Positions 15,417 through 24,472 of a stretch of DNA of 64,000 bases are shown one piece after another. Each line of letters starts with the position of its first letter. The first letter of the stretch is position 1. The notes beneath the pieces were generated by a model. That model saw only the letters and a list, made by a program, of their open reading frames with translations. It was not told the origin of the DNA and searched no databases. Position numbers and translations under genes: made by a program. Origin of the DNA: Actinomycetospora termitidis (GTDB lineage: Bacteria; Actinomycetota; Actinomycetes; Mycobacteriales; Pseudonocardiaceae); NCBI RefSeq assembly GCF_030286555.1, contig NZ_JASVWF010000007.1, positions 288,700-352,699 of the forward strand, written 5' to 3'.

Positions 15417-17762
15417 TCAGCTCCCGGAGGTCGGGGAGAGTCCGTTGCGGGTCGGGCGGGACGGGCTCGTGCCGCTCGGCGTCGTGGACTCCGGCCGGAC
15501 CGGGGTGGACCGGCTCGCACGCCGGGGCGACCGGGAGCGCGACGTCGTCCCGGAGGAGGTCCGCGACCCGTTCGTCTCGGAGCGCGCGGCGCTCTCCTCC
15601 GGCGCGGCCTTCTCCTCCGGTGCGGCGGGCTCTTCCGTGGACGGCCCGGTCGACGCGGTGCTCGAGTTCGTGGTCGGTTCCGTGGTCGGTTCCGTGGTCG
15701 GCTCCGTGGTCGAGTCGGCGACGGCGGGCTCGGCGGCAGCCGGCGCGGCGGGCTCGGCGGCAGCCGACGCGGCGGCAGACGGAGCGGCGGACCCGGCGGT
15801 CGGCTCGACCGGCTCGGCGGTGGGCGTCGGGTCCGCGTCGGGCGCGTCGCTCGTGGCCGCCTTCGCGGCGGCCGCGCGGCTCGGGCGCTTCCGGGTCGTG
15901 CCCGTCGCGGGCGCTGTGGACGCCGCTGCCGGTGTGTCGGACCCGGTGCCGTCCATCGTCTTCGTCGTGGAGCGGGTCCGCGTGCCCTTCGTTGCGGTGG
16001 CCGCCCTGGTCGTCGAGCGGGACTTCGCCGGCGACGTGGTGCCCTCCGGGGAGGCCGTGCTCGCACCGTCCTCCGCGGTCGCCGCCGCCGTGCTCTTGGC
16101 GGCGGCCTTCGTGGCGCGGGCCTTGGTCGTCGTCGCCGACGATGCGCCGGCCCCGGTGGTGGAGGTCGTCGCCCGGGTCCGGCGCGGCTTCGAGGCGGCC
16201 GGGGCCTTCGGGCTGTCTGCCGGGGTCTCGGTCGCCGGGGTCTCGGTCGCCGGGTCGGCCGAGGCGCCCGACCCGGACTCCGCCGCCCCGGGTTCCGCGG
16301 CGGGCTCGCTGGTGGCGGGCTCGGTCGCCGCCTCCGATCCGGAGGTCTCGGCATCCGCCGTCGTCGAGGCGTACGCGCTCGGACCCGGCGGGAGGGCGCG
16401 CGGCGTCTCGACCGGGGTCGCGGGGACGTCCGCGGCGAAGGTGAGCACGGCGCCGACCACCGGCACCCCGACGAGACCCAGCGCGGAGGCGGTCGCGTCC
16501 AGGTCCTCCGGGCGCGCCGACCCGCGGCGGGCGACGACCAGGGCACCGTCCGCGAGGGCGGCCAGGTCGACGGTCTCCGGGTGGCCCGGGACGTCCGCGG
16601 TGTCGAGCAGCACCCAGGTGTAGCTCGACCGGAGGTCACCGATGACGGCACGGGCGGTCTCGGTGCCCCACACCTCGCCGGGCCGTTCGATCTCCGGCCC
16701 GGAGGCGAGCACGTCCAGTCGGCCGGGCGCCCAGTGCTGCACCAGCCGCGGCGGCTCGGCCGCCCCGACGACCGCGGCGGCCAGCCCCGGCGCCGCGTCC
16801 AGGCCCAGCCGCGCGGCGACCGAGGGGCGCCGGAGGTCGGCGTCCACGAGCAGGACCGACTCCCCGGCCGCGCTGAGCGCGACCGCGAGATCGACGGCCG
16901 CCGTCGTCGTGCCCTGGCCCGACCGGACCCCGGTCACGACCAGGCACCGTCGGGCACCGGCGGTCGCCCAGGTCGCGGTGCGCAGTCGACGGACCGCTGC
17001 CGCGCGCTCGCGGGCGAGGGACGCGCGTCGACCCCGACGCCCCGGGGCCGGCTCGGCCAGCAGGGCGGGACGGTCGGGTCGGCGGGGGAGGGCGGGCACG
17101 GACGCGAGGACCGGCGCGTCGAGGCCGGCGGTGAGCAGGTCCGGCGTGTCGACGGCCCGACGCAGCGAGCGACGCGCGAGGGCCGCGCCGACGCCGAGCA
17201 CGATTCCGGCCAGCAGGCCGGCGGCCACGAGCATCGTCGTCCCGGGGCCGGCCGGGTAGATCGGCAGCGTCGGCGGATAGATGACCTCGGTCGAGACGAT
17301 CGGGCGGTTCACCGGCTGTCCGGTCGACTCGATCGAGTTCACGAGGCGCGTGAACGAGGTCGTCACCGCCTGGGCGACGAGCTGGGCCTCCTCCGGCGTC
17401 GGCTGCGTGACCCCGACGTTGAGGACGACGGTCTCGGCCACGGCGTCCGCACTGACCGAGCCCTGGATCTCGTCCGCCGTCGGGCGCCCGCCCAGCAGGG
17501 CGGCCGCGTCCGCCGCGACCCGGGGCCCCGTCACCAGCTCGGTGTAGGACTTCACGCGCTCGGTCGAGAGCTGTGCGCCCTGGTAGGAGTCCGTGGAGCT
17601 GGTGGTCGTCTGCGGGGACGCCACGTAGAACACGGCGGTCGAGGTGTACGTGCGCGGCAGGAGGACCGCGACGGCGGCGGCGATCGCCACGCACACCACG
17701 ACGACGGCTCCGACGAGCCAGCGGTCCTCCCGCAGCACGGTCCAGTACTCGCGAGCATTCAC
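15417..17762 (-). CDS. Wzz/BY-kinase fusion with long low-complexity tail
   Basis: 781 residues from a GTG at 17762 that overlaps the upstream stop by GTGA. Membrane helix 1 is at about 15-36 and helix 2 at about 176-197; between them is a Wzz-type chain-length domain with the Pro-rich VIYPPTLPIYP before helix 2. A cytoplasmic kinase-like domain follows (about 240-455): TGVRSGQGTTT as Walker A, VLLVDADLRRP (303-313), and VLLDTADVPG as Walker B. The Walker A lysine is replaced by Thr285, so ATP hydrolysis or autophosphorylation is doubtful. Residues 456-781 are an Ala/Thr/Pro/Glu tail including EPTTEPTTEPTT, without the Tyr cluster of normal BY-kinases. It should control polymer length and export. 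Confidence 0.85.
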   Translation of the reverse strand: MNAREYWTVLREDRWLVGAVVVVCVAIAAAVAVLLPRTYTSTAVFYVASPQTTTSSTDSYQGAQLSTERVKSYTELVTGPRVAADAAALLGGRPTADEIQGSVSADAVAETVVLNVGVTQPTPEEAQLVAQAVTTSFTRLVNSIESTGQPVNRPIVSTEVIYPPTLPIYPAGPGTTMLVAAGLLAGIVLGVGAALARRSLRRAVDTPDLLTAGLDAPVLASVPALPRRPDRPALLAEPAPGRRGRRASLARERAAAVRRLRTATWATAGARRCLVVTGVRSGQGTTTAAVDLAVALSAAGESVLLVDADLRRPSVAARLGLDAAPGLAAAVVGAAEPPRLVQHWAPGRLDVLASGPEIERPGEVWGTETARAVIGDLRSSYTWVLLDTADVPGHPETVDLAALADGALVVARRGSARPEDLDATASALGLVGVPVVGAVLTFAADVPATPVETPRALPPGPSAYASTTADAETSGSEAATEPATSEPAAEPGAAESGSGASADPATETPATETPADSPKAPAASKPRRTRATTSTTGAGASSATTTKARATKAAAKSTAAATAEDGASTASPEGTTSPAKSRSTTRAATATKGTRTRSTTKTMDGTGSDTPAAASTAPATGTTRKRPSRAAAAKAATSDAPDADPTPTAEPVEPTAGSAAPSAAASAAAEPAAPAAAEPAVADSTTEPTTEPTTEPTTNSSTASTGPSTEEPAAPEEKAAPEESAARSETNGSRTSSGTTSRSRSPRRASRSTPVRPESTTPSGTSPSRPTRNGLSPTSGS
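15670..15705 (-). repeat. Three 12-bp coding repeats in the Wzz tail
   Basis: Three tandem copies of a GTGGTCGGTTCC-type unit (third copy with one change) encode the TEP-T repeats of the low-complexity tail on the minus strand. Confidence 0.7.
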
Positions 17763-19132
17763 GACGATGCCTCTCCCTCGGACGGGGGCGGTGGTGACGA
17801 GGAGGGGAGCGACCGGGTCGACGGCGACCGGTCGAGGGGCACTCCGAGCCACCGCTGCACGCGGTGGGGGAGCAGGGCGCCGGGAGCGGCGCGTTCGGCG
17901 TCGGTGAGCTCGTCGCAGGCGAGTGCGAGGGCGACGAGCACGAACACCCAGGTGGAGGCCGCGGCCGGTTGGGACGCGAGCAGCGTGGCGAAGACGACGA
18001 ACACCACCGGGGCCGCGCGGCCCCGGGTGCTCGACGCCGGGTCGCGGCGCAGGAACAGCAGCGGGACGAGCAGGGCGGCCGTGACGAGCAGGACGAAGGG
18101 CAGGCCGTTGACGGCGATGTCGGAGATCAGGTTGATCCCGGCCTGCTTCTCGTTGCCCTGGCCGCCGAAGGGTTTCTGCGTGATCGCCCGCAGGCCCTCC
18201 TCGGTGGCGTCCGAGCGCTCGTCCAGGGACGCCTCGTTGGAGGTCTGCTTGGCCTGCAGGCCGAAGACCGGGGCGTACAGCGCGACCCAGGCCGCGCCCA
18301 ACCCGGCGCCGAGCCCGGCGATCTGGCGGAGGAACCCGCCGAGCCCGATGCCGCCGCGCGGACGCAGGAACACGTCGATCGCGAGGACGACGACGAACAC
18401 CCCGAAACCCGCCGTTGACAGCGTCCCGACCAGGCCGCAGAGCAGCAGGACCTTGACGAGCCGCGACCGGTAGCCGACCGCGTCGGAGAGGAACCAGCCG
18501 ACGGCGCAGAACATCGCCATCCAGCCGGACTCCCGGCCCACCCCGGTGAGGCGCGGGACGTCCATCCCGAACACCGACGAGGTGGAGTAGCTGATGGTGA
18601 AGGGCAGATAGACCGGCTGAGGGCCGACCGTCCCCACCGGCACCATCGCGATCTGGCCGGTACCGATGCCGGCCACCGCCCACCACGCGACCGTCACCAG
18701 CCAGAGGGCGCCGATCGCGCAGAGCAGCACGACGAAGCCCCGGCTGAGCGCGAGCCGGGCGCGTGGGTCGGAGATCACGAGCACGGCGGCCACGACCGAG
18801 CCGACCGTGAGCACGAAGTCCTGGAACTGGCTGCGGATGCGGAGCAGGTCGTCGACCCACACCGAGTGCAGCACCACCCAGACGTACGCGGCGACCAGCA
18901 GCGCGAGGAACACCGAGACCGCGCGGACCGGCCGCGCCGGGGCGTGCTCGCGGCGCAGCATCGCGATGACCCCGGCGGCCAGCGCGAGCCCACACCCCAG
19001 GAGCGCGGTGTACTCGCCGAACGTCCCCGGCCGCAGGAGCGGCAGGGACGCCAGCAGCAGACCGGCCGGGAGCGCCGCGGGCAGGCGGGGCGTGGTGGCC
19101 GTGCCACGCTGAGTGACGAGAGTCGAGGTCAT
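17759..19132 (-). CDS. O-antigen ligase/polymerase (Wzy-like) membrane protein
   Basis: 457 residues from the ATG at 19132. GTGs at 19147 and 19165 are possible starts; the AGGGAGGTGA sequence lies upstream of the ATG with long spacing. About eleven membrane helices are visible, with a large loop (about 180-215) containing VPRLTGVGRESGW before a helix. A second loop (about 300-345) reads KQTSNEASLDERSDATEEG and then KPFGGQGNEKQ, resembling the periplasmic loop of O-antigen ligases with its GRESGWMAM and G-G-NEK features. It would polymerise or transfer lipid-linked repeats outside the membrane. The stop overlaps the Wzz-kinase start, so polymerase and length regulator are coupled, a sensible pairing. 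Tail Ser/Pro-rich. Confidence 0.85.
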   Translation of the reverse strand: MTSTLVTQRGTATTPRLPAALPAGLLLASLPLLRPGTFGEYTALLGCGLALAAGVIAMLRREHAPARPVRAVSVFLALLVAAYVWVVLHSVWVDDLLRIRSQFQDFVLTVGSVVAAVLVISDPRARLALSRGFVVLLCAIGALWLVTVAWWAVAGIGTGQIAMVPVGTVGPQPVYLPFTISYSTSSVFGMDVPRLTGVGRESGWMAMFCAVGWFLSDAVGYRSRLVKVLLLCGLVGTLSTAGFGVFVVVLAIDVFLRPRGGIGLGGFLRQIAGLGAGLGAAWVALYAPVFGLQAKQTSNEASLDERSDATEEGLRAITQKPFGGQGNEKQAGINLISDIAVNGLPFVLLVTAALLVPLLFLRRDPASSTRGRAAPVVFVVFATLLASQPAAASTWVFVLVALALACDELTDAERAAPGALLPHRVQRWLGVPLDRSPSTRSLPSSSPPPPSEGEASS

Positions 19133-19234
19133 GGCGGGCGCGGTCACCTCCCTCTCGGTGCTCACAGGCGGTGTCGTTGCGCCGGACAGCCTAACCAGTC
19201 CGTGAAGATCTCGGAAACCCACACCGGTGAACGG

Positions 19235-20305
19235 TTACGTCACGTCGCCGAGCAGGCCGCTCACGAAGTCGGTGACGCCCAATCGGGTGGCGGCTCGTCG
19301 CGTGGCCGCCACCCGCCGCTCCCGCGTCGCGATCAACCGGGTCAGGGCCGTGCGGACCTCGGCGACCGGGTCGGGTGCCTCCAGGTCCGCGACCTCGCCG
19401 ATCCCGGTGCCGGTCACCATGCTGGACGCCCAGCCGCGGGCGGGGCCGAGCACCGGCACCCCCCGGGCGGCGGCCTCCGCGACGATGCCGCTCGGCGCGT
19501 CGTTGTCGTGCAGCACCGCGACCGCGTCCACCCCGGCCACCGCCGCGTCGAACTCCTCCTCGGTCAGCAGCCGGTCCTCCACCTCCAACCGGTCGGCGAG
19601 CGGGGAGTCCGCCAGGGTGGCCGCGACGCCGGGGTCGCAACGGCCGGCGACGACGAGATGCACCCCGGGCGTCCCCTCGAGGGCCGCGAGCAGCAGGGGC
19701 ACGTTCTTGCGGGCGGTGATCACCCCGAAGACCCCGAGCCGGAACGGACCACCGGGGGCGCGGGACGCCGCGACGTCGTCGGGCACCGTCACCGGGTCCC
19801 GCACGGGACGCACCCCGGGGAAGCCGCGCCGGCGGACCACGACCCCGAACGCGTCGGTCAGGAACCGCATCCGCACCCCGGGCAACCGGGCGAGCAGCCA
19901 GGCCAGCGGGGGCTTGAGGACCATGCCGGCCGTGGCGCGCTCGGGGCCGCCGGGCAGCGTGGTCCGCATCAGCAGCAGCGAGACCGGCGGACGGCGGCGG
20001 CCCGCCCGCACCAGGGCGACGAGCAGGGGGGCGACGTTCTTGTCGCCGTCGGGGATCACGAGGTGGGCCCCGGCTTCGCCGGCGACGTCGACGGCGGCCG
20101 CGACCGCGTCGCGTCGGCCGTCGGGAAGGATCACGACACGGGCGTCGAGGTCCGCGAGGTGCTCCGCGAACTCGGGGGAGTCGCGGACGGCGTTCGGCAC
20201 GAGGAGTAGCCGGTCGGAGGGTTCCACGGCGGCCATCAGGAGCCGGACGTACCTCAGACGGTGGCCCAGCGGGTCGAGTTCCATCACCGCTACGGGTTTT
20301 CTCAC
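19235..20305 (-). CDS. GT4-type glycosyltransferase
   Basis: 356 residues from a GTG at 20305 (VRKPVAVMELDPLGHR); a GTG at 20320 would add five residues and neither has a strong ribosome site. The C-terminal half shows the GT-B phrases GVFGVITARKNVPLLLAAL and a DNDAPSGIVAEAAARGVPV acceptor, where the usual EGFG is replaced by DAPSG. An N-terminal LGHRLRYVRLL is typical of enzymes that move sugars to lipid-linked acceptors. It lies between the Wzy-like gene and a divergent second glycosyltransferase, sharing a 97-base divergent promoter region with it. Sugar specificity unknown. Confidence 0.8.
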   Translation of the reverse strand: MRKPVAVMELDPLGHRLRYVRLLMAAVEPSDRLLLVPNAVRDSPEFAEHLADLDARVVILPDGRRDAVAAAVDVAGEAGAHLVIPDGDKNVAPLLVALVRAGRRRPPVSLLLMRTTLPGGPERATAGMVLKPPLAWLLARLPGVRMRFLTDAFGVVVRRRGFPGVRPVRDPVTVPDDVAASRAPGGPFRLGVFGVITARKNVPLLLAALEGTPGVHLVVAGRCDPGVAATLADSPLADRLEVEDRLLTEEEFDAAVAGVDAVAVLHDNDAPSGIVAEAAARGVPVLGPARGWASSMVTGTGIGEVADLEAPDPVAEVRTALTRLIATRERRVAATRRAATRLGVTDFVSGLLGDVT

Positions 20306-20402
20306 AGCCTGATGACCCACATTCCCATGGTCCGTGTCCCCCGGAAGAACGATACTGCTCCGCGTGGGAACGACCGTAGGTCACGACGCGCGGGGCGTCG
20401 GC

Positions 20403-21509
20403 ATGAAGATCGCGTGGCTCACGGACGCACAGGCCCCGTATCGCGAACCGCTGTTCTGTGAGCTCGCGGCCCGCTGCGACTTCCACGTGCACTTCCTGTT
20501 CGCCGAGGAGCCCGAGCGGCACTTCGTGTACCGGCCCCACCCCGGGTACTCCTCGGGGGTGCTCCCGTCGCGGCACGTGCCGCTGCCGACGCGGATCGCC
20601 CGGCGTCTGGACTCGTACCAGACCGTGCTGCGCCCCGGCCACACCCGCCGGCTGCTGGCCGCCGCCGACCTCGTCGTCATCCCCACCTGGGCGCAGGCCG
20701 CCAGCGCGTGGACGATGCTCCGCGCCCACCGGGCCGGGGTCCCGTACGTGATCTTCTCGGAGTCGACCCTCGACTCCCGGCAGTTCGACCGGGGGCCCGT
20801 CGCGTGGCTGCGGACCCGCCTGTTCACGCGCGCGGGCGCCGTCGTCGTGCCGGGCCCGTCCGCGCGGGACGCCGCCCTCCACACCGGCGTCGAGCGGGAC
20901 CGCATCGTCGAGTCGGTGAACTCGATCGACCTGGAGGCGTTCGGGACGCGCCCGCGGGAGCTGCGGGCCGGCGCCGGAACGGGCCCGGACGCCGAGCACC
21001 ACCGGTTCGCGGTCGTCGGTCAGCTGATCCCGCGCAAGAACGTGCACAGCCTGCTCGACGCATTCGCCCGGCTCCCCGGGTCGCCGACCCTGGACGTGGC
21101 CGGCGACGGGGTGGAGCGCGGGCCGCTGGAGGACCAGGCGCGCGCACTCGGCGTGCTGGACCGGGTGCACTTCCACGGCTTCCTCGACGAGCCGGGGGTG
21201 GTCGAGGTGCTGGCCCGGGCGCAGACGCTGGTGCTGCCCTCCACCGAGGAGGTCTACGGCTTCACCGCGCTCGAGGCACAGGTGGCGGGGCTGCAGGTCG
21301 TGGTCTCGGCCCGTGCCGGGATCGCGGAGAACCTGACCGACGTCGCCGGCGCGTGGGTCGTCGAGCCCGACGCCGAGGGGCTGCGGTCGGGCCTGGAGGC
21401 GGCCCGGGCCGCGTGGACCGGGTGGACCGAGGAGATCCCGGAGGACGCCGCGTCGCCCAAGCGCACCGCGGACGACGTCCTGGCCGCAGCCCAGCGCGCC
21501 CTGGCCTGA
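20403..21509 (+). CDS. GT4-type glycosyltransferase
   Basis: 368 residues from the ATG at 20403 (MKIAWLTDAQAPYREPLF); an in-frame GTG at 20334 would give an implausible basic leader. It is a GT-B enzyme: VVGQLIPRKNVHSLLDAF begins the nucleotide-sugar domain and STEEVYGFTALEAQVAGLQ is the E-x7-E motif, with VSARAGIAENL after it. It probably adds one sugar of the repeat unit. It converges with the beta-helix gene with a three-base gap between stops and has no terminator hairpin there. Confidence 0.88.
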   Translation: MKIAWLTDAQAPYREPLFCELAARCDFHVHFLFAEEPERHFVYRPHPGYSSGVLPSRHVPLPTRIARRLDSYQTVLRPGHTRRLLAAADLVVIPTWAQAASAWTMLRAHRAGVPYVIFSESTLDSRQFDRGPVAWLRTRLFTRAGAVVVPGPSARDAALHTGVERDRIVESVNSIDLEAFGTRPRELRAGAGTGPDAEHHRFAVVGQLIPRKNVHSLLDAFARLPGSPTLDVAGDGVERGPLEDQARALGVLDRVHFHGFLDEPGVVEVLARAQTLVLPSTEEVYGFTALEAQVAGLQVVVSARAGIAENLTDVAGAWVVEPDAEGLRSGLEAARAAWTGWTEEIPEDAASPKRTADDVLAAAQRALA

Positions 21510-21512
21510 GCG

Positions 21513-22772
21513 TCAGCCGACCGCGTTCGACGCCACGGTGATGCCGGTGGAGCCGGTGACCTCGACGGCGTCCTGCGCCGCGAGTCCGCTCACACGGTTC
21601 CCGGTGACCGAGCCGCCGGTGACGCCCTCGAAGCTCACCGCGCGCACGGCGTCGGAGCAGCGGAACTCGTTGCCGGTGACGGTGACCGCGGTCGGGGGCA
21701 CCACCGGGCGTCCGCCCGCGGAGAGCCCGCGACCGCCGGCGAGGGCGTGCACGACGGCGATCTCCTCGGTGTTCGAGGTCGCGTCGAAGACGTTGCCGCG
21801 CACGACGACGCGCGTGACGCCCTGGATGAGCTGCACGTACGCGAACTCGGTCAGTCCGCACGCGGTCATGGTGTTGCCCTCGATCGTCACGTCGGACGAC
21901 CAGTCCTCGACGTGCAGCGCCTCCATCCGGTAGTTCGTCATGCGGTTGCCGCGCACCTCGACGCGCGCGCAGTAGGCGATGCCGACCGCGAAGCCCGGGG
22001 AGTCGTTGTCGCGGAAGGTGCATCCGGTGACCCGCACGTCGCGGAACGAGCCGGACGGGCTGTTGAACTCGAGGTCGGTGTTCGCGTTGCGGGCGAACGT
22101 GCACCCGGAGACGTCGATCCCGACGGTCACCGCCCGGGACTCGTTCGCCTGGTACAGCCCGTAGGTCAGCCGGTGGAACACCGAGTCGCGCAGCGTCAGC
22201 CGGGTGGAGGTGTCCCCGGCGACGCCGAGCTGGATGCCGTGGCAGAACGCGTCGTAGGTGTCGGTGGCCCCGGAGAACACGAGCCGCGACAGCGTCAGCC
22301 GGTCGACCTGGCCGACCCGCAGCAGCACGGTCTCCACGTCCCCGGCCCGGGCGAGCTCGAGCCCGTCTACGGCGGCGTCGGCCCCGTCCACCTCGATCGC
22401 GGCGATCCCGCGCGGGGTGATCCGCAGGACGGAGCGGCCCGGTTCGCCCGCCAGCAGGACCCCGGCCGGCAGCAGCAGCGGACGGTCGGGGACGAGGTGG
22501 TACGTCCCGGCCGGGACGAACACCGTGTCGCCCGCGCGCGCCGCGGCGAGGGCCCGGGCGAAGGCCGCCGCGTCGTCGGTGACCCCGTCCCCCCGCGCGC
22601 CGGCGACCCGGACGTCGTGGACCGTGCCCCGACGCAGCGGCGCGCCGGAGGGCCGTGGGAGGTCGTCGTCCGCGGCCGGTGGTCCCGGCGCCGCGCCACA
22701 GGCCGCCATCCCGGCCGCGGTCGTGCCCAGCGCGGCCGCGGCGAGCAGCACCCGCCGTCGGGACGGGATCAG
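21513..22772 (-). CDS. Secreted right-handed parallel beta-helix (pectate lyase/NosD-like) protein
   Basis: 419 residues if translation starts at a CTG (22772) overlapping the sugar transferase stop as CTGA. The N-terminus SRRRVLLAAAALGTTAAGMAAC is a twin-arginine signal followed by a lipobox-like GMAAC, which needs a start upstream of the GTG at 22751. No ATG, GTG or TTG lies between that GTG and the upstream stop, so the start is unresolved. The mature part has GDGVTDDAAAFARAL and PAGTYHLVP, typical of pectate-lyase-fold enzymes, then repeated beta-helix coils such as VRGNRMTNYRMEALHVED. It may be a polysaccharide lyase, epimerase or mannuronan-type enzyme acting on the exported polymer. 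Coupled to the sugar transferase above it. Confidence 0.8.
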   Translation of the reverse strand: MIPSRRRVLLAAAALGTTAAGMAACGAAPGPPAADDDLPRPSGAPLRRGTVHDVRVAGARGDGVTDDAAAFARALAAARAGDTVFVPAGTYHLVPDRPLLLPAGVLLAGEPGRSVLRITPRGIAAIEVDGADAAVDGLELARAGDVETVLLRVGQVDRLTLSRLVFSGATDTYDAFCHGIQLGVAGDTSTRLTLRDSVFHRLTYGLYQANESRAVTVGIDVSGCTFARNANTDLEFNSPSGSFRDVRVTGCTFRDNDSPGFAVGIAYCARVEVRGNRMTNYRMEALHVEDWSSDVTIEGNTMTACGLTEFAYVQLIQGVTRVVVRGNVFDATSNTEEIAVVHALAGGRGLSAGGRPVVPPTAVTVTGNEFRCSDAVRAVSFEGVTGGSVTGNRVSGLAAQDAVEVTGSTGITVASNAVG

Positions 22773-24256
22773 CGGCCCCGGGCCAGCACGACCTCGCCGA
22801 CCGTGCGGAGCAGGACCTTCACGTCGAGCCACAGCGACCAGTTCTCGATGTAGTAGTTGTCGAAACGGGCGCGGTCGGAGATCGGCGTGTCCCCGCGCAG
22901 ACCGGACACCTGGGCCAGGCCGGTGAGCCCGGTCGGGACCCGGTGCCGCTGACCGTAGCGCGGGTGCTCGGCGGAGAAGCGCTCCACGAAGTGCGGTCGC
23001 TCCGGGCGTGGCCCGACGATCGTCATCTCGCCGCGCAGGATGTTCCACAACTGGGGCAGCTCGTCCAGGGACGTCGCCCGCAGGATCCGCCCGACCGGCC
23101 CGACGCGCGGGTCCCGCGCGACCGTCCACTGCGTCGCGGACTCGGTCTCGGACGCGGGCCGCATGGAGCGGAACTTGAGGCACTCGAAGCGCCGCCCGTC
23201 GCGGCCGATGCGCTCCTGGCGGAAGAGGATCCCGGGCCCTCCCTCCCAGCGCACCGCCGCGGCGCAGACCGCGAGCACGGGGGAGAGCAGGACCATCGCG
23301 ATCGCGCTCGCGACGATGTCGAACAGCCGCTTGAGCGCCCGGGCCGGCCCGTCCAGTGCGGGGGTCCGGATGCGCATCACGGGCAGCGAGCCGATGTGGT
23401 CGGTGTGGCCGTTCTGGGTCGCGAAGGCGTGCAGGCGCGGGACCACCAGCAGGTCGCAGTGCGCCGCGGCGGGCGTGCGGACGCGATCCAGCAGCTCGCT
23501 CTCGTCCAGCCCGCCGTCGCCCACGATCAGGACGTCGACGCGGTGGTCGGCGATCAGGTCGTCGAGGACGTTCAGGCCGCCCAGCCACGGGATCCGCGCC
23601 GAGGCCGGACCGGGGGCGACGTCGATGTAGCCGGCCACCGCCAGGCCGTAGCGCGGGTAGCGGTCCAGCAGCGTCGCCACGTCGTCGGAGAGGTCGCCGC
23701 CGCCGAGCAGCACGGTGCGGTGGGCGACGACGCGCCGCCGGCGGGCGGTCAGGACGAGCGCCGTCGTCAGGATCCGGCCCAGGACGACGAGGCCGACGGA
23801 GGCGAGCGAGGCGATGACGAACTCCGTCACGCCGACGTCGTCGTGGCGGACCGCGAAGACGGCCGCGACGAGTGCGATCGCGACGAGGAGACGGCCGAGC
23901 AGCCCGGGGAGCTCGTCCAGCACGGACAGGTGCAGACGTGCCCGGTAGCGCCCGCCGCCGCAGACCAGGGCGACCGTGATCACCGCGAGGGCGGCGAAGG
24001 CCTTCCAGGAGTCCGGGGTCCACAGGGCGGGGGCGGCGGCCGCCAGGGCGTCGACGGGCAGGACCAGCATCCACGCCTGGATCGATCCCGAACGGCGCAG
24101 CCCGAACAGGGGTCGCGCCGGCCGCGGGTCGAGCGGCGCGCCCGGGGTCGTGTGGTCGGTGGTGGGCCGCGGCAGCGGCAGGGCCGACGCCACGGACGGA
24201 GAAGGGGACGGGTCCGCCGTCCGGGTCGCGAGCTCGGATGCCGACGTCACCGACAT
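22769..24256 (-). CDS. Polyprenyl-phosphate sugar-1-phosphate transferase (priming enzyme 1)
   Basis: 495 residues from the ATG at 24256, eight bases after AGGTGA. It has about five membrane helices, a CoA-binding-like Rossmann segment (HRTVLLGGGDLSDDVATLL), then the catalytic domain after a final helix (KRLFDIVASAIAMVLLSPVL). The catalytic signatures are FRQERIGRDGRRF, LKFRSM, the DELPQLWNILRGEMTIVGPRPE block, and VPTGLTGLAQVSG. It transfers a sugar phosphate to undecaprenyl phosphate, starting each repeat unit. It shares its promoter region with the divergent LuxR-type regulator, and the beta-helix gene follows it. A second enzyme of the same class lies 20 kb away. Confidence 0.93.
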   Translation of the reverse strand: MSVTSASELATRTADPSPSPSVASALPLPRPTTDHTTPGAPLDPRPARPLFGLRRSGSIQAWMLVLPVDALAAAAPALWTPDSWKAFAALAVITVALVCGGGRYRARLHLSVLDELPGLLGRLLVAIALVAAVFAVRHDDVGVTEFVIASLASVGLVVLGRILTTALVLTARRRRVVAHRTVLLGGGDLSDDVATLLDRYPRYGLAVAGYIDVAPGPASARIPWLGGLNVLDDLIADHRVDVLIVGDGGLDESELLDRVRTPAAAHCDLLVVPRLHAFATQNGHTDHIGSLPVMRIRTPALDGPARALKRLFDIVASAIAMVLLSPVLAVCAAAVRWEGGPGILFRQERIGRDGRRFECLKFRSMRPASETESATQWTVARDPRVGPVGRILRATSLDELPQLWNILRGEMTIVGPRPERPHFVERFSAEHPRYGQRHRVPTGLTGLAQVSGLRGDTPISDRARFDNYYIENWSLWLDVKVLLRTVGEVVLARGR

Positions 24257-24335
24257 CAGACGGATCACCTCTCCACGAACGCACCGACCCCGGACCATCG
24301 CCGGGAGGATCGTGGTGGACCGGATCGTCCCCGGA

Positions 24336-24357
24336 CCCTGGCAAGAGTTCCCAGGGT
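24336..24357. promoter_or_regulatory. Palindrome-like operator candidate, divergent sugar transferase/LuxR region
   Basis: CCCTGG-N6-TTCCCAGGGT lies 80-101 bases upstream of the sugar transferase start and about 120 before the LuxR-type start. CCCTGG and CCAGGG are inverted halves. The reverse complement of 30169-30190 matches it at 19 of 22 bases. Position and duplication suggest a regulator binding site. Confidence 0.45.
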
Positions 24358-24472
24358 GTGGTCGGTCTGCGTCACTCCATCGTGAGGACAAATGTCTCGG
24401 ACTAGCCCGGTAGAGTGAATGTAAGCTACCCTGCGGAGATGGCTGGATCTCTATTCTCCGGCTAGGGTCGAC

